A DNA stretch of 64,000 nt from Galeopsis tetrahit (GCA_963675135.1 OY776130.1:24544001-24608000); one strand, 5' to 3'. Positions 46,500-58,386 are shown, numbered from the stretch's first letter. Translations and numbers: made by a program. Notes: a model not told the origin generated them from the sequence alone.

Positions 46500-47373
46500 T
46501 GTAGATGTTGTTAATTCTTAAATGTCTTAACATTATCAACAACATCTGAATTTGACCTTCCGAGATTTTTTCTAAGTCTTTTCTGAAATGCTACATTAAA
46601 TGTTGACCTAAATGTTGTCGCATTTCTGGCAGGATCTAGAAGCTTCTACAAGGATCTGGAACTTGGAAGATTCCAGAACATTGGAGAACATGCCTGAACA
46701 GCCTAGATACATTTGGAACGACCTGGAGCAGCCTAGAAGGATCTAGAAAGATCATGGAAGTTGTGGAAGTTGAGTTTCCTAAAAAATAGGACCTCAATGT
46801 GGAAGCCTCTAGAATTTCGTATCCCACACTATAAATACCCATTGAAGGCTTCATAATTCGGTGTGCTCTATTCGATCAATATCCTAGACCGAGCGTTCAT
46901 CCCTGTTAGGAAATTGTGGCCAATAGTTCTACATTTTAGTTCATACGTTGTATACCACCCGTATGACTGTGTGTCTTCTTATCTATTGAGAGTGTAATCA
47001 TTAGATAGACTAGGCATTTCGACAGTGTATAATTTATACACTTAGTTCGTTTTCTAGACTTGGCACCTGCCTCGTTTATAGTTTCGTTGTGATTGTTAAT
47101 GCTGTAACATTTCACACAACATTTGTACTTGAAGATAAGTATTGTTTTTCGCCGTAAGGCTAGCATAGATTTTTATTTATAAAATCTATGTGAAAATTAT
47201 TTCCATTGTGTCACGTTTGTTTTTAGTGTTTTAAGTCTTTCGCTGTGTTAATCTTAATTTCTGATATTCTGTTAGAGTCAGTGTTGTACCAATTGTCACA
47301 ACATTTAGTACAACATTATTCTACTTAAACTTAAACACTTCATATACATACACCACACCACAGCACACTTTCA
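46500..47373 (+). repeat. 3' LTR of the young Sirevirus
   Basis: 874 bp. It carries a 9-bp tandem duplication (GGAAGTTGT, near 46756-46772) absent from the 5' copy. Otherwise nearly identical. Followed by the TSD GGTTA. Confidence 0.95.
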
Positions 47374-47378
47374 GGTTA

Positions 47379-47890
47379 TAATTTGTTACTAGTTAGAATT
47401 TTAATTTCAATTAACATTAAATTTAACATAATGAATTGTATATTTAGGATATAATGAGTCAAAACAATTATTTTTTAAATAAGGCAATTCACTTAAAATT
47501 TAAAATTTACATTTATTAAATGAGTCAAATAGAAAAATATATAAAAAAAAGGAGAAAAAAGTGGGCAATAGAACCGCAGTCTGCAAATGCAGAATTGTCT
47601 GCCAAAATAACGCTCTTCTTCGCATGAAATGCACACGCCAAAAAATTAATGCGTGTTTCCCTCATGCAAGGTAAGTGTGCTGCATCATTTTTTTCTCTCC
47701 CTGCGTCCATGGACGTCCAAAAGTTCGATTTTTTCTCTCCACTCTCTCCTTCATGGACGTCTCACAACGACTCCCTCATGTTTGTCCACTCCATGGATAA
47801 CCACTATCGTTGCTCTAATTACTAATTGTGTATATGTGTGTTCACTGTGTTGGCAGACCTTCAGCCCCACGCCCTATGCTCTACAATACA
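47379..47890. other. Gene-free stretch
   Basis: Continuation of the DNA interrupted by the Sirevirus. GCAGACAATTCTGC-like motifs near 47578-47606 can fold back. No gene supported. Confidence 0.45.
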
Positions 47891-48080
47891 CTAAGGGTGG
47901 GAATGAGTCAGGCTACCTGATAGGGGTTTACGGCTCGGCCTTTTAAAACTCGACTCGATTCGTTTAATAAATAAGTCGGGCTCAAGATTTTTTTTAAAGC
48001 CTATTTAGTTAAATAGGTCGGACTCGAGTCTTTTCGTAGGCCTTTTAAGCCTAACGGGCCAACCTATTTAACTTTATTTA
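47891..48080. repeat. Fragment related to the Ac-like hAT MITE
   Basis: Starts CTAAGGGTGGGAATG and carries the same AAATAGG, CCTTTTAAGCC and AAGCCTATTTAGTTAAATAGG vocabulary as 10977-11548. The second terminus is missing. Confidence 0.55.
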
Positions 48081-48090
48081 TATATAACTA

Positions 48091-48290
48091 TATACTCCAT
48101 CCGTCCCCGAAAAGTTTGCGGGGAATCTTGGACACATGGTTTAAGAAAAAAAGTGTAATGATGAGAGTGTTAAGTGGTAATTTTGTAAACTTATATATAT
48201 AATGTAAATAAAGTAGGCGGATTGAGTGTATGGTGGGCCCCAAAAGTAATGACATGAATTGTAAATATGTGTATTAACATGTATTTTCTC
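48091..48290 (+). mobile_element. Stowaway-like (Tc1/mariner) MITE, one end only
   Basis: TACTCCATCCGTCCCCGAAA is the classic Stowaway terminus, followed by the typical TTGCGGGGAATCTTGGACAC body. The matching inverted end is not found, so it is truncated. Confidence 0.7.
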
Positions 48291-50089
48291 AATACTCGCC
48301 TCTCAAGTGTAAGAGGGTCATCGTAGTAAAGATAAGTGCCCGATTAAATATTAATCCACGTGACTAGATTGCTTGTGTAGCCCTAGTGTTATACATCTTC
48401 ACGTAATTATAGTGATGAAACATGGGGTGAGCGATAAAATTAAATGCAAAATTAAACAAAATAAATACTAACTAAGAAAAGCAAGTAAAATAATGATCAA
48501 GATCAAATAGTGAGAAGTAGTGTTCGAGTGTTCTTCATTATGTGAAAATCGTTTAAAACTCAACTTTGGTACCAGGTATAAGGGGACATGCCTCCCTTTA
48601 GCAAGTCCAACGATAATAAACCTATTACTCTAACTTAATCTAAGTAGGAAATTGGACTAGAAAGCAAAGATGCCCCAAGGAAGGGAAAGAACCAAGCGAA
48701 GTTAGCATCGAAGAGAAGGTCTATAGAAAGGGCAATTACTGGATTGACTGTCTGATTACAAAGTGAAAGCTCGAGCCGCTAGGGCTTTGTTTTGGTTTAC
48801 GAGTTAGAAGCTCGTCTTGTTTGGTAGAAACAGTCACTATGCATATATCTAATCGAGCTCCTAAGATCAGGAGGAATGATATAGTCGTTCTTGCCCTGAT
48901 AATCACACAATTAGTGGATTCTACTCTATCTAAACTAATCTAATCCGTAATCATGCTTTTCCACTTGAATACTAGAAATCAAACCCCTACGTTCTCCTCA
49001 TCAATTACTTAAACTCACATTCAAATAATTAGTGTAAATTAATGGGGTTCTAATGAAAATTACCCAACTCTCGTTGCAATAACCCAATATAAACTCAATC
49101 TACTCGATCCCAACCCGCGTTTATACGATCATTCAAGACTAACCAACTCTCTTTGCACTAATCATGCTTCAACATATAATCTAACAATTGAATTCAAGTA
49201 AATGATCATGCAAAATCCATTAATCTAAGCTAAACACCTTCCAATTGAATTAAACAATCAAAATTAAGCTAAAAATTGAATTTAATCATAAATCCAAACA
49301 CACAAACACAATAAACTTAGTTAATAACTAAATTAACAAATGAAATCAAACTCATAAAAGATAAATAACATTGAATTAAAGAAAGGTATCACCTCAAACG
49401 ATCTTTAAATATTCCTAACACTTACAATAAAATAAAATACTCCATTGCAAATTAATTAAGAAAATAAAATTAAGTGTATTGAGTGAAGTGGAAGGAGGTG
49501 GGTTTCCCCGATGAGTTGTTGCCTATGCTCAGTTTTCTCACTGAATTGGCTGCCGTGTCTCACGACAATGCCCTCTTCCTGAATGGTGTAAGTGATGGAT
49601 TGGGCCCTTCAATTTGTGTAAGGCGTTGGCTATATACCCCTCCAGCTTTGTTAAGTATACTCCCTCATCCAATTTATTAATTTAATAATAACGTTAAATA
49701 CCTATTTTGCCCCTTTAGTAATTCTAGGCAGATAGATACACCTCCTATTTCCTATTACATGATCCCTACTGTTGACTTTCCTTGCATACTACAAAGATTA
49801 CCCAAAAAAATATAGCTCCAAAAAGAACTCACGCTGGGTGGAAGAAGTTTCAATAAAAAAACTCACACTCATATTGTTGTCATCTCTCCAAGGTCAAGGG
49901 TGGAACATAATGGTTCAAAAACGTGAAGGAAGTTATAAATACGTGAGTTTTTTTTTCTTATATTTTATTTTTGTATAAGTTTTGAAATGTGGGCATAAAA
50001 ATCTAGGGTTTAGGATTTTTTGTTATTATTTTTAGCTTCTTGCATGGTTTTTGTTATTTTATGACTTAAACTGAGATGAAAATGGTGTG
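48291..50089. other. Gene-free stretch with an anonymous repeat
   Basis: From about 48500 to 49420 the DNA shares CCCAACTCTCGTTGCAAT (near 49063) and motif order with 7540-8500, suggesting a diverged noncoding repeat. The short frame at 49483-49680 has no recognisable protein. Confidence 0.45.
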
Positions 50090-50365
50090 TGGTTATTTTC
50101 GCGCGTTTGGCTATGACATTTTTTTCCGTTCAAAATTTTCGACCCTGGTTGGTCGACGGGAACACTTATGGCCGACATGACGATGAAGTTATGTTTCGTC
50201 GACCAACCTATGCTGAAAGTTTATTTACACATATATTCATATCGTGCAATTTTCATCAACTAGTAACAGACAAAAAGTGTTTTGGTCGACAAAGTGTTGT
50301 CGACCAAAACGTATTTGGTCGATTACACCCTCTTGAAAAAGTGAATAACAATTTCTTTTTTCTAG

Positions 50366-50951
50366 AATTTGTCGGACTATTCAAACAACGATCTGGAATA
50401 TGTTGAGGAAATAAATGTATTGAATGATGATACTTTTGTTGAGGAAACCGAGGATCCAATGTGTGGTGAAGAAAATCAAGGTGAAGAGGCTCCGGGTAAT
50501 GAAATTGTGATGGACTATACGGACGTCTTCACAAATGGAAATTATTTTGCAAGTCGGGAGGCCATTCAAGAGTGGGTACGTGTTGTATCTATAGAACACA
50601 ATATGGTGATCATTGTGAAGCGTTCCGATAATGGGTCCAGGAAGAAGAAAGCACACGTGTTGCTAGCATGTGAATGGGGATAAAGTGGGTACGTGTTGTA
50701 TCTAAAATTGATTTGCATTGGGCTTGTGAATGAAAACCACTGGATACAGGTATAAAGTGAAACAACATCGTATGCTTGTAAATTGATTTGTCATACATTT
50801 GATATTGCGTATTTAATATGTTAGTTGTTGTGTGTAGGTGTTTCTACGGGCTTCCTGTCCATTGCCACCGGTTGCATGTTCATGGATGACTTACAAGCTT
50901 TTAGTGGCTAGCGGATGGATGGATGTGTATCGAAGTAACGAATACACCTAG
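50366..50951 (+). pseudogene. Internally deleted Mutator-like (FAR1-type) gene
   Basis: An acceptor-like TTTTTTCTAG precedes an open exon to TAA 50681-50683. It is acidic at first and then reads YFASREAIQEWVRVVSIEH followed by MVIIVKRSDNGSRKK, the N-terminal pattern of plant MULE/FAR1-type proteins. After the stop, another piece (GLVNENHWIQV) meets an intron-like GTATAAAG...GTGTGTAG, then VFLRASCPLPPV to TAG 50949-50951. This resembles the C-terminal part of such genes. The catalytic transposase region is missing. GTGGGTACGTGTTGTATCT occurs at the edge of both pieces (50573 and 50685), possibly the deletion scar. Confidence 0.6.
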
Positions 50952-51207
50952 CTAGATATACTTTTATAGTGAAAGTCCACATTTTGACTTTAGTGCAAAC
51001 AATATTTTGACACTAAAATCCATATTTTGACATGATTTGTAAGACTTATTTTGATATGATTTGTGTAAGGCTTATTTTGACATGATTTGTAAGACTTATT
51101 TTGACATGATTTGTAATGCTTGTTTTGACGTATGATTTGTAATCAAAGTGAAAAATATTGTTACTGGCCAGGTTTTTCGATTCCAGTGTGTCGACCAAGA
51201 CACTCCT

Positions 51208-51320
51208 GATCGACAACATATGATCGACCAAATGGATCTCGGTCGACAACATATGATCGATCAAATGGCTCCCGGTCGACAACATATGATCGACCAAATG
51301 GCTCCCGGTCGACAACCTCT
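51208..51320. repeat. 33-bp tandem repeat, palindromic GTCGAC units
   Basis: Three and a half copies of a unit holding GTCGACAACATATGATCGAC. It reads as 11-residue repeats on the plus strand (RQHMIDQMAPG) and is open on the minus strand too. Confidence 0.92.
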
Positions 51321-51417
51321 TATTGATTTTGGTTTTTGCAGTAACTCAGCTTTGATCAAACAAATAATTTTCCAGTAACTCAGCTTTATAATCTACTCGT
51401 TGCCATCAAATGTCATC

Positions 51418-51537
51418 AAAATACCATAACAAATGTCATCAAAAGCAACCTAGCAAATACCATAACAAATGTCATCAAAAGCAACCTAACAAATACCATA
51501 ACAAATGTCATCAAAAGCAACCTAGCAAATACCATAA
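51418..51537 (+). repeat. 36-bp tandem repeat, just over three copies
   Basis: Unit AATACCATAACAAATGTCAT plus CAAAAGCAACCTAGCA, with ATACCAT at 51421, 51457, 51493 and 51529. Nearly perfect. Confidence 0.92.
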
Positions 51538-51790
51538 TCTACTCGGTGCTTAAAGTACTTCCTCAAACGTTGATGGTGTTGGGTGTCGTGATCCTCCACT
51601 AGTGTCCATGCCAAAAGCTTGGAAATATGGCTATGACATTTGAGCACACCACGCTCTTGACCCATCCAAATAAAATTAGTCACATGACTTTGGAAAGATC
51701 CCAACAATGGAGGATTGGCCAACTTCTTTGAACCGTCCACTTCAACCTCATCGTGTTCCTCATCATCCTCATTGAATTTGGGCCATTAAA
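51522..51790 (-). pseudogene. Hypothetical coding fragment, minus strand
   Basis: An open stretch enters from about 51785 with an acidic segment, then NPPLLGSFQSHVTNFIWMGQ and LKCHSHISKLLAW. The spacing recalls N-termini of transposon-linked plant mobile domain proteins, but the match is weak and from memory. The frame is interrupted on both sides. Confidence 0.25.
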
Positions 51791-52060
51791 TGATTAAATT
51801 TTAAAAAGTCACTCATAATCTAGTTCAAGTCATTCAACCATCTATTAGTTTAATACATATATTTACTTAAATTACCTTACCAAATTAGGGCATTACGCAT
51901 GTACGTCATTATCAGATTATCCAATATCCAGTCGCTTATTCGCCATTGAAAATTTATTTTCCTCATTTATCAATCATTAACAAATTTTTTATATTGTTAT
52001 TTCATTTGATTGTTGGACATGCCACATGTAACTTTTAGTTTTTTTTTTTTTTTTTTTTTT

Positions 52061-52445
52061 TAAAGATTATCCTGTTAGTGACCTTGTTAGTGACCTGTTT
52101 AGCCCGTCACTACAAAATTCAATCCCAATAGCAAGGGATTTAGAGAGGGAAAAACGCTTGCTAAATGTGCAAGGCCCCACTTCCCTCGACAAAATGTTCC
52201 TCGACAATTTAGTAGCAAGGGAATACGAAAATCCCTTGGAAATAGCAAGTTTTTTTTTTTTTTTAAAGATTATCCTGTTAGTGACCTTGTTAGCCCGTCA
52301 CTACAAAATTCAATCCCAATAGCAAGGGATTTAGAGAGGGAAAAACGCTTGCTAAATGTGCAAGGCCGCACTTCCCTCGACAAAATGTTCCTCGACAATT
52401 TAGTAGCAAGGGAATACGAAAATCCCTTGGAAATAGCAAGGGTAT
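52061..52445 (+). repeat. Duplication straddling the end of the outer CACTA element
   Basis: 52061-52250 and 52264-52445 are near-identical. Each has a poly-T run before it, then flanking DNA (AAAGATTATCCTGTTAGTG), the CGT target site and the first ~142 bases of the CACTA end. The first copy has 12 extra bases. Both copies therefore carry a usable CACTACAAAATT end. Confidence 0.9.
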
Positions 52446-52619
52446 ATTTTCCTAGGCAATAGCAAGGGAAAAATTCCCTCGAAAATAGCAAGGGTATATT
52501 TCCCTATCACAGCCACACCCTCACCATAATATATGGATTCCCCCTAGTTGCGTGTACGAGAGTTGAACTCGCGACCTATTGGAAATGATGTGCTTATGCA
52601 CTACAAAAAAAGGGCATTT

Positions 52620-53155
52620 TAGAGACGGATTTACCGACGGATTTTCCGTCGGCCGCCGATGTTACTGACGGATTTGCCGACGGAAAGTCGGCCGTCCGCT
52701 TTTTCGTCGTCAGTATTTTTTACCGACGGATTTTTGAATTCCGTCGGCATTTCTGACGGATACTCCGTCGGAATTGCCGACGGAATTACCGAGGGATATT
52801 CCGTCGGTATTTCGGACAACCCGTTTAACAAACCGGGTCAACATTCCGTCGGTAAATCCGTCGGAAAGAATGGATTAAAATAATTATAAAATAAATTAGA
52901 CTGAATTAAAATAATTATAAAAGAAATTAATTTTTGAAAAAATATTGATTTCGAAATTCACATGCCGACGGATTTTCCGTCGGCATTTGACCGACGGAAT
53001 ATCCGTCGGCAATTTACCGAGGGCATATCCGTCAGTAAAACAAAAAAATGAATAAAAAAAATATGATTTCGAAATTCACATATCGACGGAATATCCGTCG
53101 GCATTTGACCGACGGAATATCCGTTGGCATTTTACCGACGGAATATCCGTCAGTA
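52620..53155. repeat. Left subterminal motif cluster
   Basis: Around 20 CCGACGG or CCGTCGG heptamers, many paired as CCGACGGAATATCCGTCGG-type palindromes with 5-base loops and separated by CATTTGA/GTATTT spacers. In En/Spm-type elements such repeats bind the element's own TnpA-class protein. Confidence 0.92.
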
Positions 53156-53649
53156 AAACAAAATATTTATAAAAAAAATATGGGTGGCCAGGGAGGCCCC
53201 GACCAGAATTTCATTTTCCGACCAGAATTTCATTTTCCGACCACAATTAATTGGCATTGGTTTGTCGAAATACTTTTTAAACTTACATGTACAACTACTT
53301 CCGAATTAAAACTACAACAAAAGTATACATTATTTTGAAAGAAAAATCTACTTGGACATAATCATCATTCACTAATCAGAATCAAGACCACCAAAAACTA
53401 AACCTATACTGAAATATATCATTAACACAGCTATAACAAATATTTCTCACAATGATGAATACATAAAACACCAATATCAGTCCAACAATATCTTCTCCCT
53501 AATTCCCAATAAGTAGCAAGAATTAATCAATGTAACTTGAAATTGAAAACTGTGTTAATCTAATATGAATAGATATCATTAAAATAAGATATTATGGGAG
53601 CTGTGGAAAAATAAAAATAACCAAACTAAGAATGAAACGACCTTCACCA

Positions 53650-54052
53650 TGGAAACATCGAATTAGATGGATGACATTCACTTGGAAAACAAACTCCAAT
53701 TTGGCGGAAGAAGCACCACCACGAATCGTATTCCGCCTCGCCGTACGCGGCAATCGCGACTCCCACGGAAATCGCGAGCATATTGGACATGGTGGAGGTT
53801 TTGTAACCGTCCTTTTTTAGCAGAATTCCGATTGAGTAAACGGCGACGGGTATTAGGGCTTTGAGCATTTGGATGAAGGAGACGGAGAGGGAGTAGAGGG
53901 CGCCGATTGGGACGACGGAGGAGAGGTCAGGGCGGCGGGTCAGGGCGGCGGGCTCCACGAGTTTGAAGATGCGGACGGCGGCGAAGGCGAGGGAGGAGCA
54001 GAAGGCCAGTTGTGGAGGGAGGCGAGGTGGGAGAGAGGCGAGTTCGGGAGAG
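53650..54052 (-). pseudogene. Captured fragment of a triose-phosphate/sugar-phosphate translocator gene
   Basis: From about 54052 down on the minus strand, a continuous frame reads LAFAAVRIFKLVEPAAL, SSVVPIGALYSLSVSFIQML, KALIPVAVYSIG, KKDGYKT and SVGVAIAAYGEAEYDSW. This is the signature of the plant TPT family of membrane translocators (the At4g32390-like group, from memory). Residues expected between ALYSLS and VSFIQML, about a dozen, are missing, as if two exons were joined at the wrong place or part was deleted. A short tandem duplication of GGGTCAGGGCGGC (near 53929-53950) adds residues. The frame then loses similarity near 53700. The GC content is far above that of its surroundings, which supports capture from a host gene. 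No start codon or complete transporter is present. Confidence 0.82.
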
Positions 54053-54099
54053 AGTAAAATTTCGGAAATAAAACCCTAGGTTGATGTTTTATATAAGGG

Positions 54100-54175
54100 T
54101 AAATACCGACGGATTATCCGTCGGTATTTTTCAAAAAGTAAATACCGACGGAAGGTGAATTCCGTCAGCATTTTG
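54100..54175. repeat. Internal end-like motif cluster 1
   Basis: Four CCGACGG/CCGTCGG-type motifs right after the captured fragment. They are followed by TAATAATTCAATTTTTTCTA and TATATAC, almost the same sequence that follows the cluster at 58645-58900. Confidence 0.85.
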
Positions 54176-54400
54176 GCGATTTTTTTTTTTTTAATAATTC
54201 AATTTTTTCTATATATACTTACTAAATTACCAAAATATTTTTTTAAAAAATCACGAAATTCATTTCTTCCACATATATTAATAAATATATTGGTTGTGGC
54301 TTATATTTATAGTAAATTTAATTTTTATAATTTGTACCTAAATGATAAATAATTAATTAACTTTTATAAAATAAGAAATAAATACATTACATTAATTGAA

Positions 54401-57400
54401 TTAATTTTCATCTTCATCGTCTTCATCCTCCTCTTCGTCCTTATCCTCCTCCTCCTCATCATCATCTTCCTCATCCTCATCCTCCTCCTCATCCTCATCT
54501 TCTTCATTCTCCTCTTCATCTTCATCCTCATCTTCATTCTCCTCTTCATCCTCTTCTTCATCCCCCTCCTCTTCACCTTCAATTTCGATTAATTGGGGAT
54601 TTGCAGCCGTCAAGGGTACAGAAAGATTGAAATTTCCCGTAAAGACTTCAGTTGGAGTCTCTATTTGTTCTGTTTGAAATGGAGATTCATCTTCAGTATT
54701 TCTGTCCTTTTTAGGGACTTCTACCATTGACCTTGCCTTTACTTTGCAAACAGCGTGCCATTCATAACCACGTGGAGCTCCCGGATATGTGCAGTAGTAT
54801 ACTTGAGATACTTGATGGGCAAATACAAATGGATCATCCGCAACATACGTCCTTTTCGAACTAACATCAACGAGCTTGTACTCCGGGTGAATTCTTGTTC
54901 CTAGATGGCCTGAATCAAACCAATGACACTTGAACAACACTACAGTCTTTGCTGGATATCCTGGATATTCTACTTCGACGACTTCCCGTAACACCCCAAA
55001 GTAATCACTTGCATCTGCATTGTAATTCGCACTGCTAACGCAGACGCCACTGTTGGTAGTCCCCTTTGTCGATGCATACCCAGACGTATGAAATCTGTAG
55101 CCCTTCACAATATAACCGTTGTAAGTCTTTACACGACGTAGTGGTCCCTTGCTGAGATTTCGTAAGAATGGACTGTCTAGAGCGTTATCCCGTCCCTATA
55201 CGGCTCAATTTAAAATTAATTAAAATAAATATTAATTTATTTACGTAAAACATAATTAATTAAATGGTACTCACATAACGTTCGAACCATCGGGAAAATT
55301 CACGTTGAATACGAGCATCTATATATGCATCTGAGATGTTTGGTTCTGCTCGTCGTAGTTCTTGAGTGTACATCCTAATTCACAACATTCAAAAACTTGG
55401 TTAATATTAAATGACATAAATGAAGTGGTATTTAAATAGACGATTTATATATGAAATACTTACTCAATGTATGGCTGAACTTCATCACAATTCAATAACA
55501 CATACGTTTGTGCTATTTCCGCCTCCGAGTTTGTCTCCCAATATCGTTCAGTGGGTTTTCCTATTGGCCGTCCCTTAGACTTGAATATGGAGAGCATTCC
55601 ATCGACCTCTTCACTGATATCGTCAGCGGATGTACCACCGAAGTTACGTGGAGCACTTCTTAACTTTGTGTTGACGTGGTCTTCAAAGTAATAAGAACAA
55701 AACATGCCAACCTCTTCATTCAAATAAGCATTCACAATCGATGCTTCAACGTTTGCCTTTTGTTTAGCATTACGTTTCAAGTTGTGGAGATACCTGATAT
55801 ACACACACACATATATATATATATAAAACTTATAAGAATGCATGTGTAATTGTAATGAAATAAAAAAAAAGTAAGATTTTACCTTTCAAATGGGTACATC
55901 CACCTGTATTGCACCGGACCACAAATTCTCGCTTCATACGCTAAGTGAACGGGTAAGTGTTCCATCGAGTTAAAGAAGCTAGGTGGAAAAATTTGTTCCA
56001 ACTTACACAAAATCACTGGAATGTCTTCATCTAAACGAATCATATCATCGATCGTGATCGTTGTAGCCGTTAAATCTCTAAAAAATAGACTTAATTCAGT
56101 GATAGCCCTCCACACATTGTTAGGAAGAAGTTCCTTGAACGCAATCGGTATCAAGCGTTGCATAAATACATGACAATCATGACTCTTCATCCTTGCAACC
56201 TTACCCGTTGTTGTGTCTACGCATCGACTCAAGTTCGACACGTAGCCATCCGGAAAGTTCAACTCCTTTATCCACCTACACAATCTTTGTTTTTGTGGCT
56301 TATCCAGTGTGTAGCTAGCCTTTGGAAATTTACCTGTACGCTCATCCTTTTTCAACTCTGGACGGCGACAAAGAGTGTCCAAATCCTCCCGAGACTTTGG
56401 AGTGTCTTTCGTCTTGCCTTCGGTGTTCATGATTGTGTGGAACACATTGTCAAACACATTCTTTTCAATGTGCATCACATCCAAATTGTGTCGTATCAAT
56501 AGTGAACTCCAGTATGGTAAGTCCCAAAAAATACTCCTTTTGTTCCAACCACCCTCAATTCCTCTGTTGTGTTCCGCTGCATTTTCCTCAATACTTTTTT
56601 TCAACCCCGTCCACTGAATCTCATATAACAACCTACGTCCTGTACGGAGAGTAAATTATAAGTGACACTGAAAGCAATAGATAAATATACGTTAAATACT
56701 CATTAAATAAATGTATAAAATACCATCTCGAAGTGGAGGTCGATTGTTTGTGACTGCTCTGTTCTTTACGAAGTTCTTCTTATTTCTTCGAAACGGGTGA
56801 CCTTGAGGTAAGAACCTACGGTGATTATCGAACCATGAAACTTTTCTACTCACCGGGAGACTGAAAGCTTCAGAATTCTCCATACAATACGGACATGCTT
56901 TCTTTCCGGCCGTACTCCACCCGGACAACATACCATATGCAGGAAAGTCGCTAATGGTCCATAAAAGAGCAGCACGCATCGTGAAGTTCTGCTTTCTAAA
57001 AACATCGTACGTTTGGACTCCATTCTCCCATAAGAAGATCAAGTCTTTTATAAGAGGTTGGAGATAAACATCCAGTTTGTCCTTTGGATTCGTTGGTCCA
57101 GGCACCAATACAGTCAGAAACATTGTTTGAGGTTTCATGCACATCCACGGAGGAAGATTATACGGAGTCAGTATCACCGGCCACAAAGAATACTGCTTCC
57201 CATGCATCCCAAACGGTGCAAAACCATCAGTACACAAACCTAATCTCACATTCCTCGGTTCACAAGCAAAATCTGGAAACACGTTGTCAAGATGTTTCCA
57301 GGCCTCTGAGTCTGCCGGATGTCGCATCTCCCTCGACTCAGCCGAAGAGGAATCTGTAGCATGCCACGTCATGTGTTGTGCAGTGGCACTTGATTGATAT

Positions 57401-58386
57401 AATCTCATCAAACGAGGAATGATAGGAAGGTAGTACATCTTCTTATATGGCACTTTCTTCTTTGTCTTCTTCGATTGACCACCAGGTCCCTTTCGACGTG
57501 CCTCTTTGTACCGGGGATGGCCACACAATCTACACATGTTCAGACTGCTATCTTCGTCACCCCAATATAACATGCAACCCTTCACACAACAATCAATCTT
57601 CTCAACCGGAAAACCAACATTCTTCAACATTTGTTTGCTTTGATGAAACGTCGTAGGCACCTTATTATTTTGAGGACAAATTTCACTGCATAACTGTGTC
57701 ACTTGCTCATATGCCCTGTTAGAAAGCTTGTTCTCGGTCTTAATGTTCATGAGTCGTGCATTAAATGACAACTGTGAGTGACATTCACAACCCGGATATA
57801 AATCTTCTTCGACTAATTTGAGCATCTCATAAAACCGAAATGCCTCATTCGTCGGCTCCTCTTCCATGTTTGAAAAACCAGCTTCCCTGATCATTGTTTG
57901 ATACATATTCGGTTCTTCGTCCCCAAACTGTTGTTCTTCGTCCCCAAAATGTTGTTCTTCGTCCCCAAACTGTTGTTCTTCGTCCCCAAACTGTTGTTCT
58001 TCGTCCCCAAACCGTTGTTCTACCTCGTTACTAGTGCCAACATGATCGAAATTTGCTTCAAGTTGATAGATTCCAGTAGTGTAATAGTAAAACACTTCAT
58101 CAAATCTATAAGGCCAACGTGTTTCGCCATGACTAGTCCAATTATAATAATTATCAACGAAACCATTCTTCACAATATGCACTAGGACCTCATCAATCTC
58201 TTTATATTGCTTATTCTGACATTTCTTAGCATTACACGGACACCTAATGCAATTTCCACTCATGTAATGTGGCTGGCTTTTTGCAAATTCAACAAATAAC
58301 ACGAGTTCATTATAAAATTCCACATTCACATTTCCTCTAATCATTCTAGGAGTACAATACATCCAACGACGGTCAGGCAAATCCAT
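54401..58386 (-). CDS. CACTA transposase (tnp2 / TnpD type)
   Basis: Five exons on the minus strand with GT/AG borders and consistent phase: 58386-56724, 56639-55883, 55793-55464, 55374-55275 and 55195-54401, 1214 aa. The N-terminus MDLPDRRWMY with CIRCPCNAKKC is the transposase-associated domain. The tnp2 core starts near residue 315 (YYLPIIPRLMRLYQS) and runs through exon 1 into exon 2 (NLDVMHIEKNVFDN). A DUF4218-like part lies near 740-850 (HLPVHLAYEARICGPVQYRW) and a DUF4216-like part near 1005-1085 (HWFDSGHLGTRIHPEYKLVD). The last ~60 residues are almost pure Glu/Asp. A heptapeptide repeat lies near residues 122-156. The protein should cut and join the CACTA ends. No stop or frameshift was seen. 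Confidence 0.9.
57917..58020. repeat. 21-bp coding minisatellite in the transposase gene
   Basis: Five near-identical 21-base units (plus strand GTTGTTCTTCGTCCCCAAAC) encode QQFGDEE-type heptads. Length changes keep frame. Confidence 0.93.

Larger units (their letters stand above)
36736..47373 (+). mobile_element. Young Sirevirus-type Ty1/copia element, full length
   Basis: LTRs at 36736-37600 (865 bp) and 46500-47373 (874 bp) differ by about five substitutions and one 9-bp indel. The 5-bp TSD GGTTA is perfect at 36731-36735 and 47374-47378. The element has a TGGTATCAGAGC primer site, a long gag-pol ORF, a 0.9-kb spacer, a large third ORF and a GGGGGAGA polypurine tract. This is Sirevirus architecture. 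Two small frameshifts (near 42530 and 43915) are the only obvious coding defects. Confidence 0.95.

Noticed and set aside
50366..51378. Intact FAR1-type transcription factor
   Set aside because: The central transposase-like region and zinc finger are missing and a stop separates the two pieces.
54364..54582. Met/Arg/Lys-rich minus-strand protein
   Set aside because: A frame-shifted reading of the Glu/Asp repeat at the end of the transposase.
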